From positions 1-53,233 of the forward strand of contig JASJCB010000082.1 of assembly GCA_030066195.1 (NCBI GenBank): a DNA stretch of 53,233 nucleotides. The letters are read 5' to 3'. The translations under genes and the position numbers were made by a program. Under the pieces are notes generated by a model. It searched no databases. It saw nothing but the letters and a program-made list of their open reading frames with translations, and was not told the DNA's origin. The stretch comes from Acidobacteriota bacterium. GTDB lineage: Bacteria > Acidobacteriota > Holophagae > Acanthopleuribacterales > Acanthopleuribacteraceae. Positions 32,687 through 43,079 of this stretch are shown here, piece after piece (the first letter of the stretch is position 1; every line of letters starts with the position of its first letter).

Positions 32687-34602
32687 ACACCGTCTACGCG
32701 GTCTTTCATATGAACCTGGCTTTTTCCGCGGTGGCCCCGCACCAGCGCGTCGAGGTGATTCGCAACTGCTATCACCCCCTGCTGGACCTGGTTGAGCAGA
32801 CCGGGCTGCCGTTGGGTATCGAGTGCGGCGGTTGGACCCTGGAGGAAATCGAACGCTTAGCCCCCGCCTGGATCGAGCGCTTTCGCGACCTGCTGCAACA
32901 GGGCAAATGCGAACTCATCGGCAGCGGTTATATGCAGATCATCGGCCCGCTGGTCCCTGAACGCGTCAACAGGTTCAATCAGCGGGAGGGTCTCGCCGTT
33001 TACGAGCAAATGCTCGGCGTTCATCCCCACCTGGCCCTGGTCAACGAGATGGCTCTTTCCGGCGGGCTCCTGCCGGGGTACCTGGAAGCCGGCTATCGGG
33101 GTCTTATCTTCGAGCGGGAGAACCTGGAACTGGCATTGGGCGAGGCCCCCGAAGGGCACTGCCGCTTCCAGGACGCACGGGGCAACAGCCTGCCGCTGCT
33201 GTTCTCCGACTCCATCCTTTTCCAGAAGTTCCAGCGGGTCGTGCACGGCCAGGTTCCCCACCGCGATTTCCACGACTACCTGAGGCGCCGACTCGCCCAA
33301 CATCCCGATCCGGCGGCCGTTTATTGCAGCGATGTGGAAATCTTCGGCTATCGACCCAAACGTTATGATTATGAAGAGGACCGAGGTCTTCCGGAGGAAT
33401 GGGGCGTCGTGAGAGACCTGCTTGTCAAGTCGACCGAGACCTCCCGTTTCGTCTCACCGGCGGAGGCCCTGAGCCGGGTTCTCGAAACCGGACCGCCGCG
33501 AATGCTGCAACTGACCTCGGCGCGTTACCCGGTGCCGGTCAAAAAGCAGCCCAAATACAATCTGGCCCGCTGGGCGGTCAGCGGTCGCGACGACCTCTGG
33601 CTGAACACGCGCTGCCATGCCTATCTCCGACAAATGGACCCGGACGACCGGAAAGCCGGGCGGGCCCTGCTCGAGTTGTGGTCCAGCGACTTGAGAACCC
33701 ACGTGGGCGATTGTCGCTTCCGTGGGGCGGTCGAAACACTGGCGACCGCAAAGCGGGTCCTGTCCGGGGATGAGCCGCCGACGCTGCATGAAGAACCGAA
33801 ACCGCCCGACATCGAATTACTGGAAGACCCCGACGGCTTCGGCCTCATGCTGGCTTCGCCGACGCTGAAAATGGTCCTCAACCGGCGTCGCGGCCTGACC
33901 ATCACGCGCCTGGCTTTTGCCGCGCACCAATTCGCACCGGTCATCGGCACCCTGCCCCACGGTTATTTCCGGGCGATCAGTCTGGGCGCCGATTTCTACA
34001 GCGGCGGCGTTTTGATCGAAACCACCCAACCGGCCCGACGCATTACCGACCTGGAGCGACTTCCCTACCGAAGCGGACTCCTGGCCGACGGCAGTTTCGC
34101 CCTGCGGGTCACGCTCCATACCCCGTTAGGCGCCCTGATCAAAACCATCAGCCTGCACCCGGACGACGACGAACTGAAACTGAGTTACCACTTCCCGGGC
34201 TGGACGCGGCCGCAAGGGTTGGTACGCCTGGGCAATATCACCCTGCTGCCGGAGTCGTTCGATGCATCCAATCTACGCCTGAGCTGCCACAACGGCGGAC
34301 CCCACGCCGAAACCTTTCACCTGGACGCACCCTGCCGCCACGGGGCGGCGGTTTCCAGCCTGGTCAGTTGCACGGCGGGCCTGGGGGCTACCGAGGGAGC
34401 GCTGACAATCGGCGACACCCAACGCAAGGTAGCCCTGAACTGGGACCCGGCCCAATGCGCGGCCATGCCCATGTTGTGGCACGAACCCTCGGCGCCGGCG
34501 CACCTGACCCGGGTCATCTTCTCCCTGGCCGAACTGGACGACACCCGCCGCCGGGGCGGACGCCTACCGGCCTTCGAACTGAAAATAAAAGCAGTAACGT
34601 GA
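32683..34602 (+). CDS. Glycoside hydrolase family 57-like protein
   Basis: 639 residues; GTG start with AAGGAG 7 nt upstream, overlapping the previous stop. The N-terminal half resembles the GH57 (alpha/beta)7 barrel: VFHMNLAFSAV in place of the usual HQP region, GIECGGWTLEEI, and LVNEMALSGGLLPGYLEAGYRGL, where the Glu after VN is at the position of the GH57 nucleophile region. The C-terminal half (about 370-639) is beta-rich, as in GH57/GH38 accessory domains. GH57 enzymes act on alpha-glucans or other alpha-linked sugars. The pairing with a NeuB-like synthase suggests a role in a surface glycan instead, but substrate and activity are unknown. No signal peptide. Confidence 0.7.
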   Translation: MNTVYAVFHMNLAFSAVAPHQRVEVIRNCYHPLLDLVEQTGLPLGIECGGWTLEEIERLAPAWIERFRDLLQQGKCELIGSGYMQIIGPLVPERVNRFNQREGLAVYEQMLGVHPHLALVNEMALSGGLLPGYLEAGYRGLIFERENLELALGEAPEGHCRFQDARGNSLPLLFSDSILFQKFQRVVHGQVPHRDFHDYLRRRLAQHPDPAAVYCSDVEIFGYRPKRYDYEEDRGLPEEWGVVRDLLVKSTETSRFVSPAEALSRVLETGPPRMLQLTSARYPVPVKKQPKYNLARWAVSGRDDLWLNTRCHAYLRQMDPDDRKAGRALLELWSSDLRTHVGDCRFRGAVETLATAKRVLSGDEPPTLHEEPKPPDIELLEDPDGFGLMLASPTLKMVLNRRRGLTITRLAFAAHQFAPVIGTLPHGYFRAISLGADFYSGGVLIETTQPARRITDLERLPYRSGLLADGSFALRVTLHTPLGALIKTISLHPDDDELKLSYHFPGWTRPQGLVRLGNITLLPESFDASNLRLSCHNGGPHAETFHLDAPCRHGAAVSSLVSCTAGLGATEGALTIGDTQRKVALNWDPAQCAAMPMLWHEPSAPAHLTRVIFSLAELDDTRRRGGRLPAFELKIKAVT

Positions 34603-34818
34603 ACAAGGCACCACGTAAAACGACCTGAAGCGGGCACCAAGACCCAACCTCAAACAAGACCGTGCCTACAAACACGGTGGTGTTTTGTTCGCGCCGAGGG
34701 AACCAAAACCCAAGCAGTTCCAAACCCCATCAAGCGAAGGAAAGCAGTAACGTGAACAAGGCACCACGTAAAACGACCTGGAGCCGGCACCAAGACCCGA
34801 CCTGGAACAAAACTCAAC
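34588..34818. repeat. Direct repeat duplicating the 3' end of the GH57-like gene
   Basis: A 40-bp block that includes the last codons and stop of the GH57-like gene (34588-34627) recurs identically at 34741-34780. Similarity continues for about 35 bp with a few mismatches to about 34665 and 34818. Period 153 bp. The spacer contains a weak hairpin (CCGTG/CACGG) followed by GTTTTG. It holds no supported gene. Confidence 0.75.
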
Positions 34819-34845
34819 GGGCCGGGACTGCTTGCCTCGCCGGGC

Positions 34846-34877
34846 AAATAAAAAATGCCGGGCCCGAGGGCCCGGCA
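34846..34877 (-). terminator. Intrinsic terminator of the VWFA gene
   Basis: A perfect 10-bp GC stem (34868-34877 with 34856-34865, TGCCGGGCCC) lies about 30 bp beyond the VWFA stop codon and is followed on the minus strand by TTTTTTATTT. Standard Rho-independent layout. Confidence 0.85.
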
Positions 34878-34905
34878 ATGGAGTGCTGCTGCTGTGTAAG
34901 GTTTA

Positions 34906-36348
34906 TTAGATCAGGTCGCCCTTGCGGTCGCCTTTCATGATGACGCGCTTGCCGGTATTCAGGTCGATCACCGTGACCTCGTAGTAGACGGCGCCCTTTT
35001 TTCCGGCTTCCTTGAAGCCCAGTTCCATCTGCAGGGGCTCTTTTTCCTTCCTCGATTTCTTTTTCAGGCTGCCGGGAGTGACCTTTTCGTAGACCAGGTT
35101 GCCGGATCCGTCGAAGGCGCGTTGGCCGATCGCGTAATAGGCGGCGCGTCCGCGTAAGCCGGTCAGGCTCCAATACATCCAATCGGTTTCCATGGCCAGG
35201 GAGTAACTACCCGGCTTTTCGCGGTTCATATTGGCCTGGACATCGGTGATGCGCTGTTGGGCGTTGGGGAAGTAGCCGCCCAGGCTGTGAGCAATGCGGC
35301 CCATGCCTTTAGCGCGAACGCGAACCCTGCGGAATTTTTTACTGTTGGATTTGCTGTAGTAACGAACGCGGTAGTAGGTTTCGCTGTCGTTGACGATCCG
35401 GTTGACGACCCGCGCCACACCCTGGTGGTTGGGGCTGTAGGAAAATCCGGCGGTGATCGCGGCCAGTTCGGATTGAATGGCGTCGGTTCCCAAGCGCCCC
35501 GGGCCCGGCGAAGACGTCTCCGCCGTGACCGTGGGACGCGACATACTGATCACGTTGATGGAGATCTTGTTGTAGAGACCGGCCGTTTGGATATCTTTAA
35601 GGGACAGGACGCCGTCCTGGTTGCCGGTTTCGCCGGTGCCCAAATCGGTGGGCAGGGTCCAGGCATCGGAGATCAGGATGATACTTTTGTTACCGTCGTA
35701 GGCGCCCAGGAAGTGAACGAACTGGCCCATTATCCGCAATTGGTTGCGCATATAGCTACGGCTCAACTCCCGACGGCCCACGCGTCCGAAGTTCGGCGTT
35801 TCCACCAGGGTGGACCGATCCCTCACGAAGGAGAAATCGCTGTTGGGCACCGTGGAGCGGTGGTAGGTGCTGCGGTAAATCTCCTCGGCGGTATCCAGCG
35901 CCGTGCGCAGTTGGGACTGGCTGCGGGTGAACGGCTGGACAAGATGAATGCCGTCCGCGTTGACCGCAACGCCCACCTCGCTGTTGGTGAGGTACATGTC
36001 CTCGGTGAAGCGCCTTAGTTGGGGAAAGACCCGGTGCATATTGGCGTACGATGTGTTTTGCAAATCGAGCAGGAACATGATCCGCGGCCGGTACTGGTCG
36101 GCCTGTTCCGCGGGCATGCCGGTCAGGCGGACCTCCTCGAAACTATCGATGGTCTGGGTCACCCCGTTTTCGGTAATCACCAGGTCGGAGGGGGTCAGGC
36201 CGGAGATGGGCCTACCGCTGAGCGTGGTAACCTTGACGTCCAACTCGACAAGCTTTACCTTTATTTCTTCCTGAACGCCGTCGCGAACTTTTGCCACGGC
36301 GGTCATGTTTACGGCTAGAAGACTAAAAAACAAAATTAATTTTTTCAT
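34906..36348 (-). CDS. Secreted VWFA-related protein (acidobacterial type)
   Basis: 480 residues from the ATG at 36348 (GGAG 8 nt upstream; a GTG two codons earlier is too close). A signal peptide (MKKLILFFSLLAVNMTAVA) is followed by a strand KVKLVELDVKVTTLSGRPISGL and a VWA-like domain of the family seen in large numbers in Acidobacteria (VWFA-related). The first metal-site motif reads D-L-Q-N-T in place of D-x-S-x-S, so the MIDAS is degenerate. The middle carries ILISDAW, and the C-terminal part (from about 340) is a second beta domain. Function in this family is unknown; binding at the cell surface is usual for VWA. It has its own terminator and a sigma-54 promoter candidate. Confidence 0.85.
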   Translation of the reverse strand: MKKLILFFSLLAVNMTAVAKVRDGVQEEIKVKLVELDVKVTTLSGRPISGLTPSDLVITENGVTQTIDSFEEVRLTGMPAEQADQYRPRIMFLLDLQNTSYANMHRVFPQLRRFTEDMYLTNSEVGVAVNADGIHLVQPFTRSQSQLRTALDTAEEIYRSTYHRSTVPNSDFSFVRDRSTLVETPNFGRVGRRELSRSYMRNQLRIMGQFVHFLGAYDGNKSIILISDAWTLPTDLGTGETGNQDGVLSLKDIQTAGLYNKISINVISMSRPTVTAETSSPGPGRLGTDAIQSELAAITAGFSYSPNHQGVARVVNRIVNDSETYYRVRYYSKSNSKKFRRVRVRAKGMGRIAHSLGGYFPNAQQRITDVQANMNREKPGSYSLAMETDWMYWSLTGLRGRAAYYAIGQRAFDGSGNLVYEKVTPGSLKKKSRKEKEPLQMELGFKEAGKKGAVYYEVTVIDLNTGKRVIMKGDRKGDLI

Positions 36349-36697
36349 TTGCACAACTCCAATCTCTAAATCGCACGCGGTTTACTCTAGAGCAGAGAGC
36401 GTGCCACTTTGTGAAAACCCCCGAGCCGAGGGACTGTAAACCAAGGTTCACTTCCGTAGAAGAATCGCCGAAAAGCATTGGTAGACAAAAGATAAACGGC
36501 ATTGCCACCAAATGTGATCTTGTCGGCATGAACGGTCATACCCGGACTGCCCAAGGGCTCCGGGTGCTTGTCCCCAAAAGTGGTCAAAAAGGAGACGACG
36601 GGTTGAGAAAGCGGTCAACCGCCGAGGAAACTCATCGTAGTCTGACACGCGGCCATGTAGAATTGGGGGGACGACGAGAATGGGAGGCGGGGTGCCG
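36349..36697. other. Intergenic region between divergent VWFA and NUDIX genes
   Basis: About 350 bp. It contains the sigma-54-type promoter candidate for the VWFA gene at its left end. A plus-strand open frame here (36411-36701) has no ribosome-binding site and a composition unlike a protein. Nothing else is seen. Confidence 0.5.
36391..36406 (-). promoter_or_regulatory. Sigma-54 (-24/-12) promoter candidate for the VWFA gene
   Basis: On the minus strand TGGCACG (from 36406) is followed by CTCT and CTGCT. The invariant GG and GC are separated by exactly 10 nt as the sigma-54 holoenzyme requires. It lies 43 bp before the VWFA start codon. A sigma-54 activator is encoded 3 kb away at 39454-41133. 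The -12 box has C instead of the first T. Confidence 0.45.
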
Positions 36698-37246
36698 ATG
36701 AGCGATAAGCAATTACTCTATGAGGGACGCTACCTGAATATGGTGACCCACCAAAACTGGGAATATGCCGAACGCACCAATATTTCCGGCATCGTGGCCA
36801 TGGTGGCGGTGACCCGTGAGGGCAAGTTGATCTTTCTGGAGCAGTATCGCCGCCCGGTGGAATGTCCCTGCATCGAGCTGCCGGCGGGCCTGGCGGGCGA
36901 TCACGCCGGCGCCGAGGGCGAGGACCTGGAAATCGCCGCTCAGCGAGAGCTTCTGGAAGAAACCGGTTACACCGCCGGAAAACTGATCTACCTATTCGAC
37001 GGTCCGCCGTCGCCGGGCGCATGCAGCGAGGTCGTTTCCTGGTACCTGGCCGTCGATCTGGAGCGAGCGGGACCGGGCGGCGGCGATGACAGCGAGGATA
37101 TCGAGGTCCACGAGGTCCAGTTAGACGAGGCGCACGCCTTTTTCGGCGAACGCCAGGCCGCGGGCTGCCTGATCGATCCCAAGGTCTTTCTGGGAATCTA
37201 CTTCGCGAAGCGTTACCTGGACGAGCAGACTCTTTCTTTTATATAG
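36698..37246 (+). CDS. NUDIX hydrolase (ADP-ribose pyrophosphatase-like)
   Basis: 182 residues from the ATG at 36698 (GGAGG about 10 nt upstream); an in-frame ATG at 36680 is the alternative. The Nudix box is present with E-x7-REL-L-E-E-T-G-Y and a two-residue insertion after its first Gly (GDHAGAEGEDLEIAAQREL). LEQYRRPVECPCIELPAG before it is the pattern of the NudF/ADP-ribose pyrophosphatase branch, and SPGACSE after it fits the same group. These enzymes cleave nucleoside-diphosphate-linked compounds to limit toxic metabolites. The gene ends 4 bp before a bidirectional terminator. Confidence 0.85.
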   Translation: MSDKQLLYEGRYLNMVTHQNWEYAERTNISGIVAMVAVTREGKLIFLEQYRRPVECPCIELPAGLAGDHAGAEGEDLEIAAQRELLEETGYTAGKLIYLFDGPPSPGACSEVVSWYLAVDLERAGPGGGDDSEDIEVHEVQLDEAHAFFGERQAAGCLIDPKVFLGIYFAKRYLDEQTLSFI

Positions 37247-37250
37247 ACCA

Positions 37251-37278
37251 AAAAGCCCGCGACTGAGCACGGGCTTTT
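37251..37278. terminator. Bidirectional intrinsic terminator
   Basis: AAAAGCCCG (37251-37259) pairs perfectly with CGGGCTTTT (37270-37278) around a 10-nt loop, giving an A-tract/T-tract-flanked stem that reads as a terminator in both directions. It separates the NUDIX gene from the convergent STAS gene. Confidence 0.8.
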
Positions 37279-37357
37279 CCCAACTGACGCGATCTTGCGG
37301 GACCACGTTGGCAGACGTCAGGGGTGCGGACCCCTGACGATTGAACCCGCAATTCGG

Positions 37358-37696
37358 TTAATTGAAGGTTTGCACGGCGTCTTCGTTGGAATCGTAGATT
37401 TCGAATACCGACACCAACGCCGTCAGTTGCAGCAGGCTGTAGATTTTGGAGTGCAGGTTGGTCAGCCGCATCTTGCCGCCCCGGTTGGTGATGGTGGTGT
37501 AGCAGGAAACCAACTCCCCAATCCCCGAGCTATCGATGTATTTGACCTTGCCCAGATCCAGGATGATCTTGCGCGCTCCCTCTTCCAAAACCTCGTTGAC
37601 CAGGCCGCGCAATTGAACATCGCCCTCACCAATGGTGATCTTCCCCTGCAGGTGTAAGACCTTGATGTCGCCATATTCGGTAGTAGTGCTCTTCAT
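37358..37696 (-). CDS. STAS-domain anti-sigma factor antagonist
   Basis: 112 residues from the ATG at 37696 (GGGAG 6 nt upstream). A single STAS domain of SpoIIAA/RsbV type: strand DIKVLHLQGKITIGEGD, helix, IILDLGKVKYIDSSGIGELV with the phosphorylatable serine at 56 or 57, then TNLHSKIYSLLQLTAL. In partner-switching, the unphosphorylated form sequesters an anti-sigma kinase. No kinase or phosphatase partner is adjacent, so the partner must be elsewhere. A sigma-70-type promoter candidate lies just upstream, and ruvA is divergent. Confidence 0.92.
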   Translation of the reverse strand: MKSTTTEYGDIKVLHLQGKITIGEGDVQLRGLVNEVLEEGARKIILDLGKVKYIDSSGIGELVSCYTTITNRGGKMRLTNLHSKIYSLLQLTALVSVFEIYDSNEDAVQTFN

Positions 37697-37728
37697 AAAT
37701 GGCTCCCTTAAAGGCATTCAATGCGGCT

Positions 37729-37757
37729 ATTATATGAAAAATAATCCGGCTTGTCGC
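37729..37757 (-). promoter_or_regulatory. Sigma-70-type promoter candidate for the STAS gene
   Basis: Minus strand: GCGACA (37757-37752), a 17-bp spacer, and a perfect TATAAT (37734-37729), 33 bp before the start codon. The -35 box matches 4/6. Confidence 0.45.
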
Positions 37758-37820
37758 CATTTCTCCGCTAATATTCGAGGGGAAATGTAAGAAGCGGGAC
37801 AAAAAGAGGAGGTTGCGTAC

Positions 37821-38426
37821 GTGATCGGATACCTTTCGGGCGTCATTCTCAGTATGGATGACCAGACCGTTCTGGTGGATGTCAACGGCGTGGGGTACGA
37901 GGTTTTTGTGGGCAATACCGCCGCGGTAAGGCCGGGCGAGGTGGGCGGCAGAATCGTCCTCTGGATCGTCACCTATGTTCGCGAAGACCAGATCACCCTG
38001 TTCGGCTTCAAGGAGATGATGAGCAAGCAGGTCTTCAACATCCTGATCGGCATCACCGGCATCGGCCCCAAGCTGGCCATGTCCGTGTTGTCCAGCCTCT
38101 CGCCCGCCGAACTGGTGGAGGCGGTGACCGTGGGCGATCTGCGCGTCCTGCGCGGCGTACCCGGCGTGGGCAAGAAGATGGCCGAGCGCATGGTCCTGGA
38201 ACTGAAGGACAAGCTGGGCGCGCTCTTGAAAGAGGCGGATTGGTCTACCACCACGGGCGGCGAGAACCTGGCCGTATGGCGCGATCTGTCGGATGCCCTG
38301 GTGGGTCTCGGCTTTTCTGAACAAGATATCCGTAACGTGATAAAATCCCTGAAGACTGAATTCGGAGGATCTCCTCCCGAGTTATCGCAACTTATTAAAC
38401 TGGGCTTACAAAAGATCAACGCCTGA
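37821..38426 (+). CDS. ruvA: Holliday junction branch migration protein RuvA
   Basis: 201 residues, normal RuvA length. GTG start with GAGGAGG 8 nt upstream. Domain I OB fold begins MIGYLSGVI and includes VDVNGVGYEVFV. Domain II has two helix-hairpin-helix motifs (GITGIGPKLAM and LRGVPGVGKKMAERM). Domain III, which contacts RuvB, is the last 50 residues (ALVGLGFSEQDIRNVIKSL). RuvA tetramers bind four-way junctions. ruvB follows after 24 bp, so the two form the usual operon. ruvC is not in the window. Confidence 0.97.
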   Translation: MIGYLSGVILSMDDQTVLVDVNGVGYEVFVGNTAAVRPGEVGGRIVLWIVTYVREDQITLFGFKEMMSKQVFNILIGITGIGPKLAMSVLSSLSPAELVEAVTVGDLRVLRGVPGVGKKMAERMVLELKDKLGALLKEADWSTTTGGENLAVWRDLSDALVGLGFSEQDIRNVIKSLKTEFGGSPPELSQLIKLGLQKINA

Positions 38427-38450
38427 ATCGGCCTTGGCAAAGATTAAAGA

Positions 38451-39453
38451 TTGCTAAATTACGAAAAAGATCAAGAATACGATGACAACGGCTTGAGACC
38501 GGGCCGGTTGGCCGACTATATCGGGCAGCCTACCCTGAAACAGAACCTGTCTATCTTCATTCAGGCGGCGCGCAATCGCGGGGTGGCCCTGGACCACGTT
38601 TTGCTCTACGGCCCGCCGGGTTTGGGCAAAACGACCATGGCCAATATCATCGCTGCCGAGATGGGCGGCGCCCTGCGCAGCACCTCCGGTCCGGCAATCG
38701 AACGACCCGGCGATCTTGCGGCCATTCTCACCAATCTCAATCCGTTCGATGTCTTCTTCATCGACGAGATCCACCGCTTGAGCCCCGCGGTGGAGGAAGT
38801 CTTGTATCCCGCCATGGAAGACTATCAGTTGGATATCGTGATCGGCCAGGGCCCGGGCGCCCGTAGCGTGAAGATCGACCTGCCCCGCTTCACCCTGGTC
38901 GGCGCTACCACGCGCGCGGGTTTGCTGACCACCCCGTTATTCGAACGGTTCGGCATCTCGCAACGCCTGGAATTCTATAACCTGGAAGACTTGTGCAAAA
39001 TCCTCCATCGTAGCGCCGGTTTGCTGCAAGTGGGCATCGACGATAAAGGCGCCCTGGAAATAGCCCGTCGTTCACGCGGCACCCCGCGCGTGGCCAACCG
39101 CCTGCTGAAACGCTGCCGCGACTATGCCGAGGTCAAGGGCGAAGGCGTGATCGACGGTCACAACGCCGAGCGCGCCCTGGAGATCCTGGGCGTGGATAAA
39201 CTGGGTCTGGAAACCGGCCACCGCGCCCTGTTGGACACCATCGCCAATAAATTCAACGGCGGCCCCGTCGGCCTCTCCACCCTCTCGGCCGCGCTCGGTG
39301 AGGAAAAAGACAACATAGAAGATGTTCTGGAGCCCTATCTCATCCAACAGGGGCTCTTGGAGCGCAGCCCGCGCGGTCGAAAGATCACCCTTTCCGGCCG
39401 TATTCACCTGGACCCCAAGAATGTGACGCCTATGCAAAGAAGCTTGTTCGACA

Positions 39454-39464
<11 letters not shown>
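38451..39464 (+). CDS. ruvB: Holliday junction helicase motor RuvB
   Basis: 337 residues. AAA+ ATPase with Walker A GPPGLGKT (54-61), Walker B FFIDEIH, sensor TRAG within VGATTRAGLLTTPLFERFGI, and the C-terminal winged helix ending GRKITLSGRIHLDP. The start must be TTG at 38451: an in-frame TAA lies two codons upstream and no ATG or GTG occurs before the conserved LRPGRLADYIGQ. The ribosome-binding site is poor, which suggests coupling to ruvA. The 3' end overlaps the sigma-54 activator gene by 11 bp. Confidence 0.97.
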
Positions 39465-41133
<1,669 letters not shown>

Positions 41134-41434
41134 GTATGACCAGGGCGCATCCTGCTATTTAGGCGTGGGGGTCGGTATCATGCAACCCATTCCCATGGGC
41201 ATGAGGAAACCACAATTCCTGATCGATGCAGAAAAACTGCCCCCACCATGCCCGCAAGACTCTCCCGCAAACTCATGGGTCCCCTGCCAATCAAGGAACC
41301 CATGAGTTCTTTAGTTGCCAAAGTCCGGATGAAAGTAGCGTCCTGTCGCTACGTCGTTTTTGGAGGTCAATGAAGGTACTGATTACCAACATTAGGATAG
41401 TCGTGACAATCATTGCGATCCATTGAACGGGTGT
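41134..41434. other. Intergenic region after the sigma-54 activator gene
   Basis: About 300 bp. It holds a perfect 11-bp hairpin, AACTCATGGGT (41270-41280) with its complement at 41298-41308, followed by CTTTAG, a weak terminator for the upstream operon. A plus-strand open frame (41226-41426) has no ribosome-binding site and runs through the hairpin; I do not accept it as a gene. Confidence 0.5.
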
Positions 41435-42238
41435 TTATTTTGGTTGTTCGAAAAATTTCCCCATGACAGTGATATCAGAAGTTAGAATGGTTGCCATCGG
41501 CTTCGCTCCGGTAAATGGTCCGTTGGCCATGTAAACATCTACGTTCTCCAATTGTGAGTATGTGGTTCCCACAATAGGTCCTTCTTTTTTGTGATCCTCA
41601 TTTGGGTCGAAGTCCCATCCTTCTACAATGCCTTGCATCTTAAGCGGCGTTCGATTCACAAGCTCAATCGTTTCCGGGAACCTTGGATCTAAAAGCTGAA
41701 GATCATTAATTATCACTGTAAAATACAGTTGATGCGTTTGAATTGCGGGGAACCATGTGGGACCCCAGACAGGTTCAACTGTTGGTTGCGATTCATTTGT
41801 CGGTCGTAAAGTCGCCCCGGATTGAACCTGTTCAGGTGGGTGATCAGAATAGACAATTTCTTTTTCCAAGCTGAAAGAAGCCTGTAGTTCTACCACGGTG
41901 CCATCTTCACGTGTATGCCGAAAAACACCCATCAACATCATAAATGACTCTTCCGGGGGCCGCCCGTTCTCACCAGTCGAAAGCCAATGGTAGTTTACGA
42001 AGTAATTATTTTCTTCCAGGTTCCAGGATGTCGGATGAGAGCTGACGACCATGTCAAATTCGCCTTCGAGAAGAATTCCATTTCCGTCAGGCTCATGAAG
42101 GTTATACAGCATCATCTGTGATGCTTTGTTAGCTAAAGTCCCGATACACCCTCCATGGGCGCCGGCCTGGCAAAAGAATGGAGAATGGATTACTACGAAA
42201 ATAGCCGCCCCAAAAAGCAATACTCTCTGATTTTTCAT
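41435..42238 (-). CDS. Unknown secreted protein (267 aa)
   Basis: The start at 42238 has GAGGAGG 6 nt upstream; an upstream in-frame ATG has none. The N-terminus is a signal peptide (MKNQRVLLFGAAIFVVIHSPFFCQAG in two parts, cut probably after QAG). The mature protein is beta-rich with many Pro/Glu turns (WSLEE-type and PVWGPTWFPAIQTHQ) and few Lys clusters, no repeats and no membrane anchor. Two Cys near the mature N-terminus flank GAHGG. Base composition is more AT-rich than in the core genes on the left. No family recognised. Confidence 0.62.
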   Translation of the reverse strand: MKNQRVLLFGAAIFVVIHSPFFCQAGAHGGCIGTLANKASQMMLYNLHEPDGNGILLEGEFDMVVSSHPTSWNLEENNYFVNYHWLSTGENGRPPEESFMMLMGVFRHTREDGTVVELQASFSLEKEIVYSDHPPEQVQSGATLRPTNESQPTVEPVWGPTWFPAIQTHQLYFTVIINDLQLLDPRFPETIELVNRTPLKMQGIVEGWDFDPNEDHKKEGPIVGTTYSQLENVDVYMANGPFTGAKPMATILTSDITVMGKFFEQPK

Positions 42239-42424
42239 TTTAGTCCTCCTCGAAATCAAGGATTTCTCGTTTTGAGATACCATCTAATTAAGACGGTAAT
42301 CACGTTTGATGCAAACTTACACATCTGATACAGGTATGAAAATATTCCTTATTTTAACAAAGATATAGCTATCCTGTAAAGCCCCTTACAGCCCTTATCA
42401 GGGACTCATCAAAGATGACATGAG

Positions 42425-42746
42425 TTGGCCAACCCCAACCCGCTGGATTATGATAACCCCGAAGATAAATACAGCACAGGGAGGACGATCATGGACTACT
42501 ACGGCATTCACATTCACGATAAGAAATCGAACTACTTTGGCTTGGCGGAGAATGGCGATGAATGGCGGTGGTCAGCAAGCCAGGTTCTCCTTTGCAAAAG
42601 ACTACGTTTACATTTCCCCCGGCAAAAAGAGCCTTACCTTAGTTTACCGCCGGGAGGTCAAGGGGAAGGAAATTTATTCCGAGCGCGGCAGGGTATCCGC
42701 AAATAAGGGCAGGTCGTCTTTCTCAGGCATTTTTGGAATCACCTAA
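42425..42746 (+). pseudogene. Frameshifted gene fragment
   Basis: Two overlapping frames join into one plausible protein: from MDYYGIHIHDKKSNYFGLAE to DEWRW in one frame (start at 42491), then ARFSFAKDYVYISPGKKSL and TLVYRREVKGKEIYSERG in the next, to the stop at 42746. The switch falls near 42580. The joined pattern (Trp-rich strand, then SPGxxSLTLxYRE) resembles the end of carbohydrate-binding or malectin-like beta domains. Either a decayed gene or a sequence error; no full-length partner is present. Confidence 0.4.
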
Positions 42747-42792
42747 GGCTGGAGGTTTGGATGATTTATTGGGGACCTGTTCCTGGGGTCTT

Positions 42793-42833
42793 AGGTACCA
42801 GTTTGCATATAAGAGACAACAAAACTGGTACCT
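42793..42833. repeat. Perfect 12-bp inverted repeat
   Basis: AGGTACCAGTTT (42793-42804) and its exact complement (42822-42833) flank a 17-nt AT-rich loop; a further GGTACC copy follows at 42838. No T tract on either side, so a protein-binding site or RNA hairpin is as likely as a terminator. It is 70 bp beyond the 3' end of the tRNA-Arg gene. Confidence 0.5.
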
Positions 42834-42901
42834 TCCTGGTACCCTCTTCTTTTCCTGGTAATTTGGATGGGGCGTAAGTGCTGTAACTGAGGGGTTTGAG
42901 G

Positions 42902-42978
42902 TGGTACGCCAGCAGGGATTCGAACCCCGGACCGTCGGCTTAGAAGGCCGATGCTCTATCCAGCTGAGCTACTGGCGC
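42902..42978 (-). tRNA. tRNA-Arg (anticodon UCU)
   Basis: 77 nt with encoded CCA. Acceptor stem GCGCCAG/CTGGCGT (closing G-U pair), D arm GCTCAGCTGGATAGAGC, anticodon stem TCGGC/GCCGA with loop CTTCTAA (anticodon TCT, reads AGA), T arm CGGGG-TTCGAAT-CCCTG, discriminator A. It follows tRNA-Pro by 11 bp. Confidence 0.96.
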
Positions 42979-42989
42979 CCATGTGTCGG

Positions 42990-43066
<77 letters not shown>

Positions 43067-43079
43067 TTTCCGAGCGCCA

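Noticed and set aside
36411..36701. 96-codon plus-strand frame before the NUDIX gene
   Set aside because: No ribosome-binding site and unnatural composition; it overlaps the promoter candidate.
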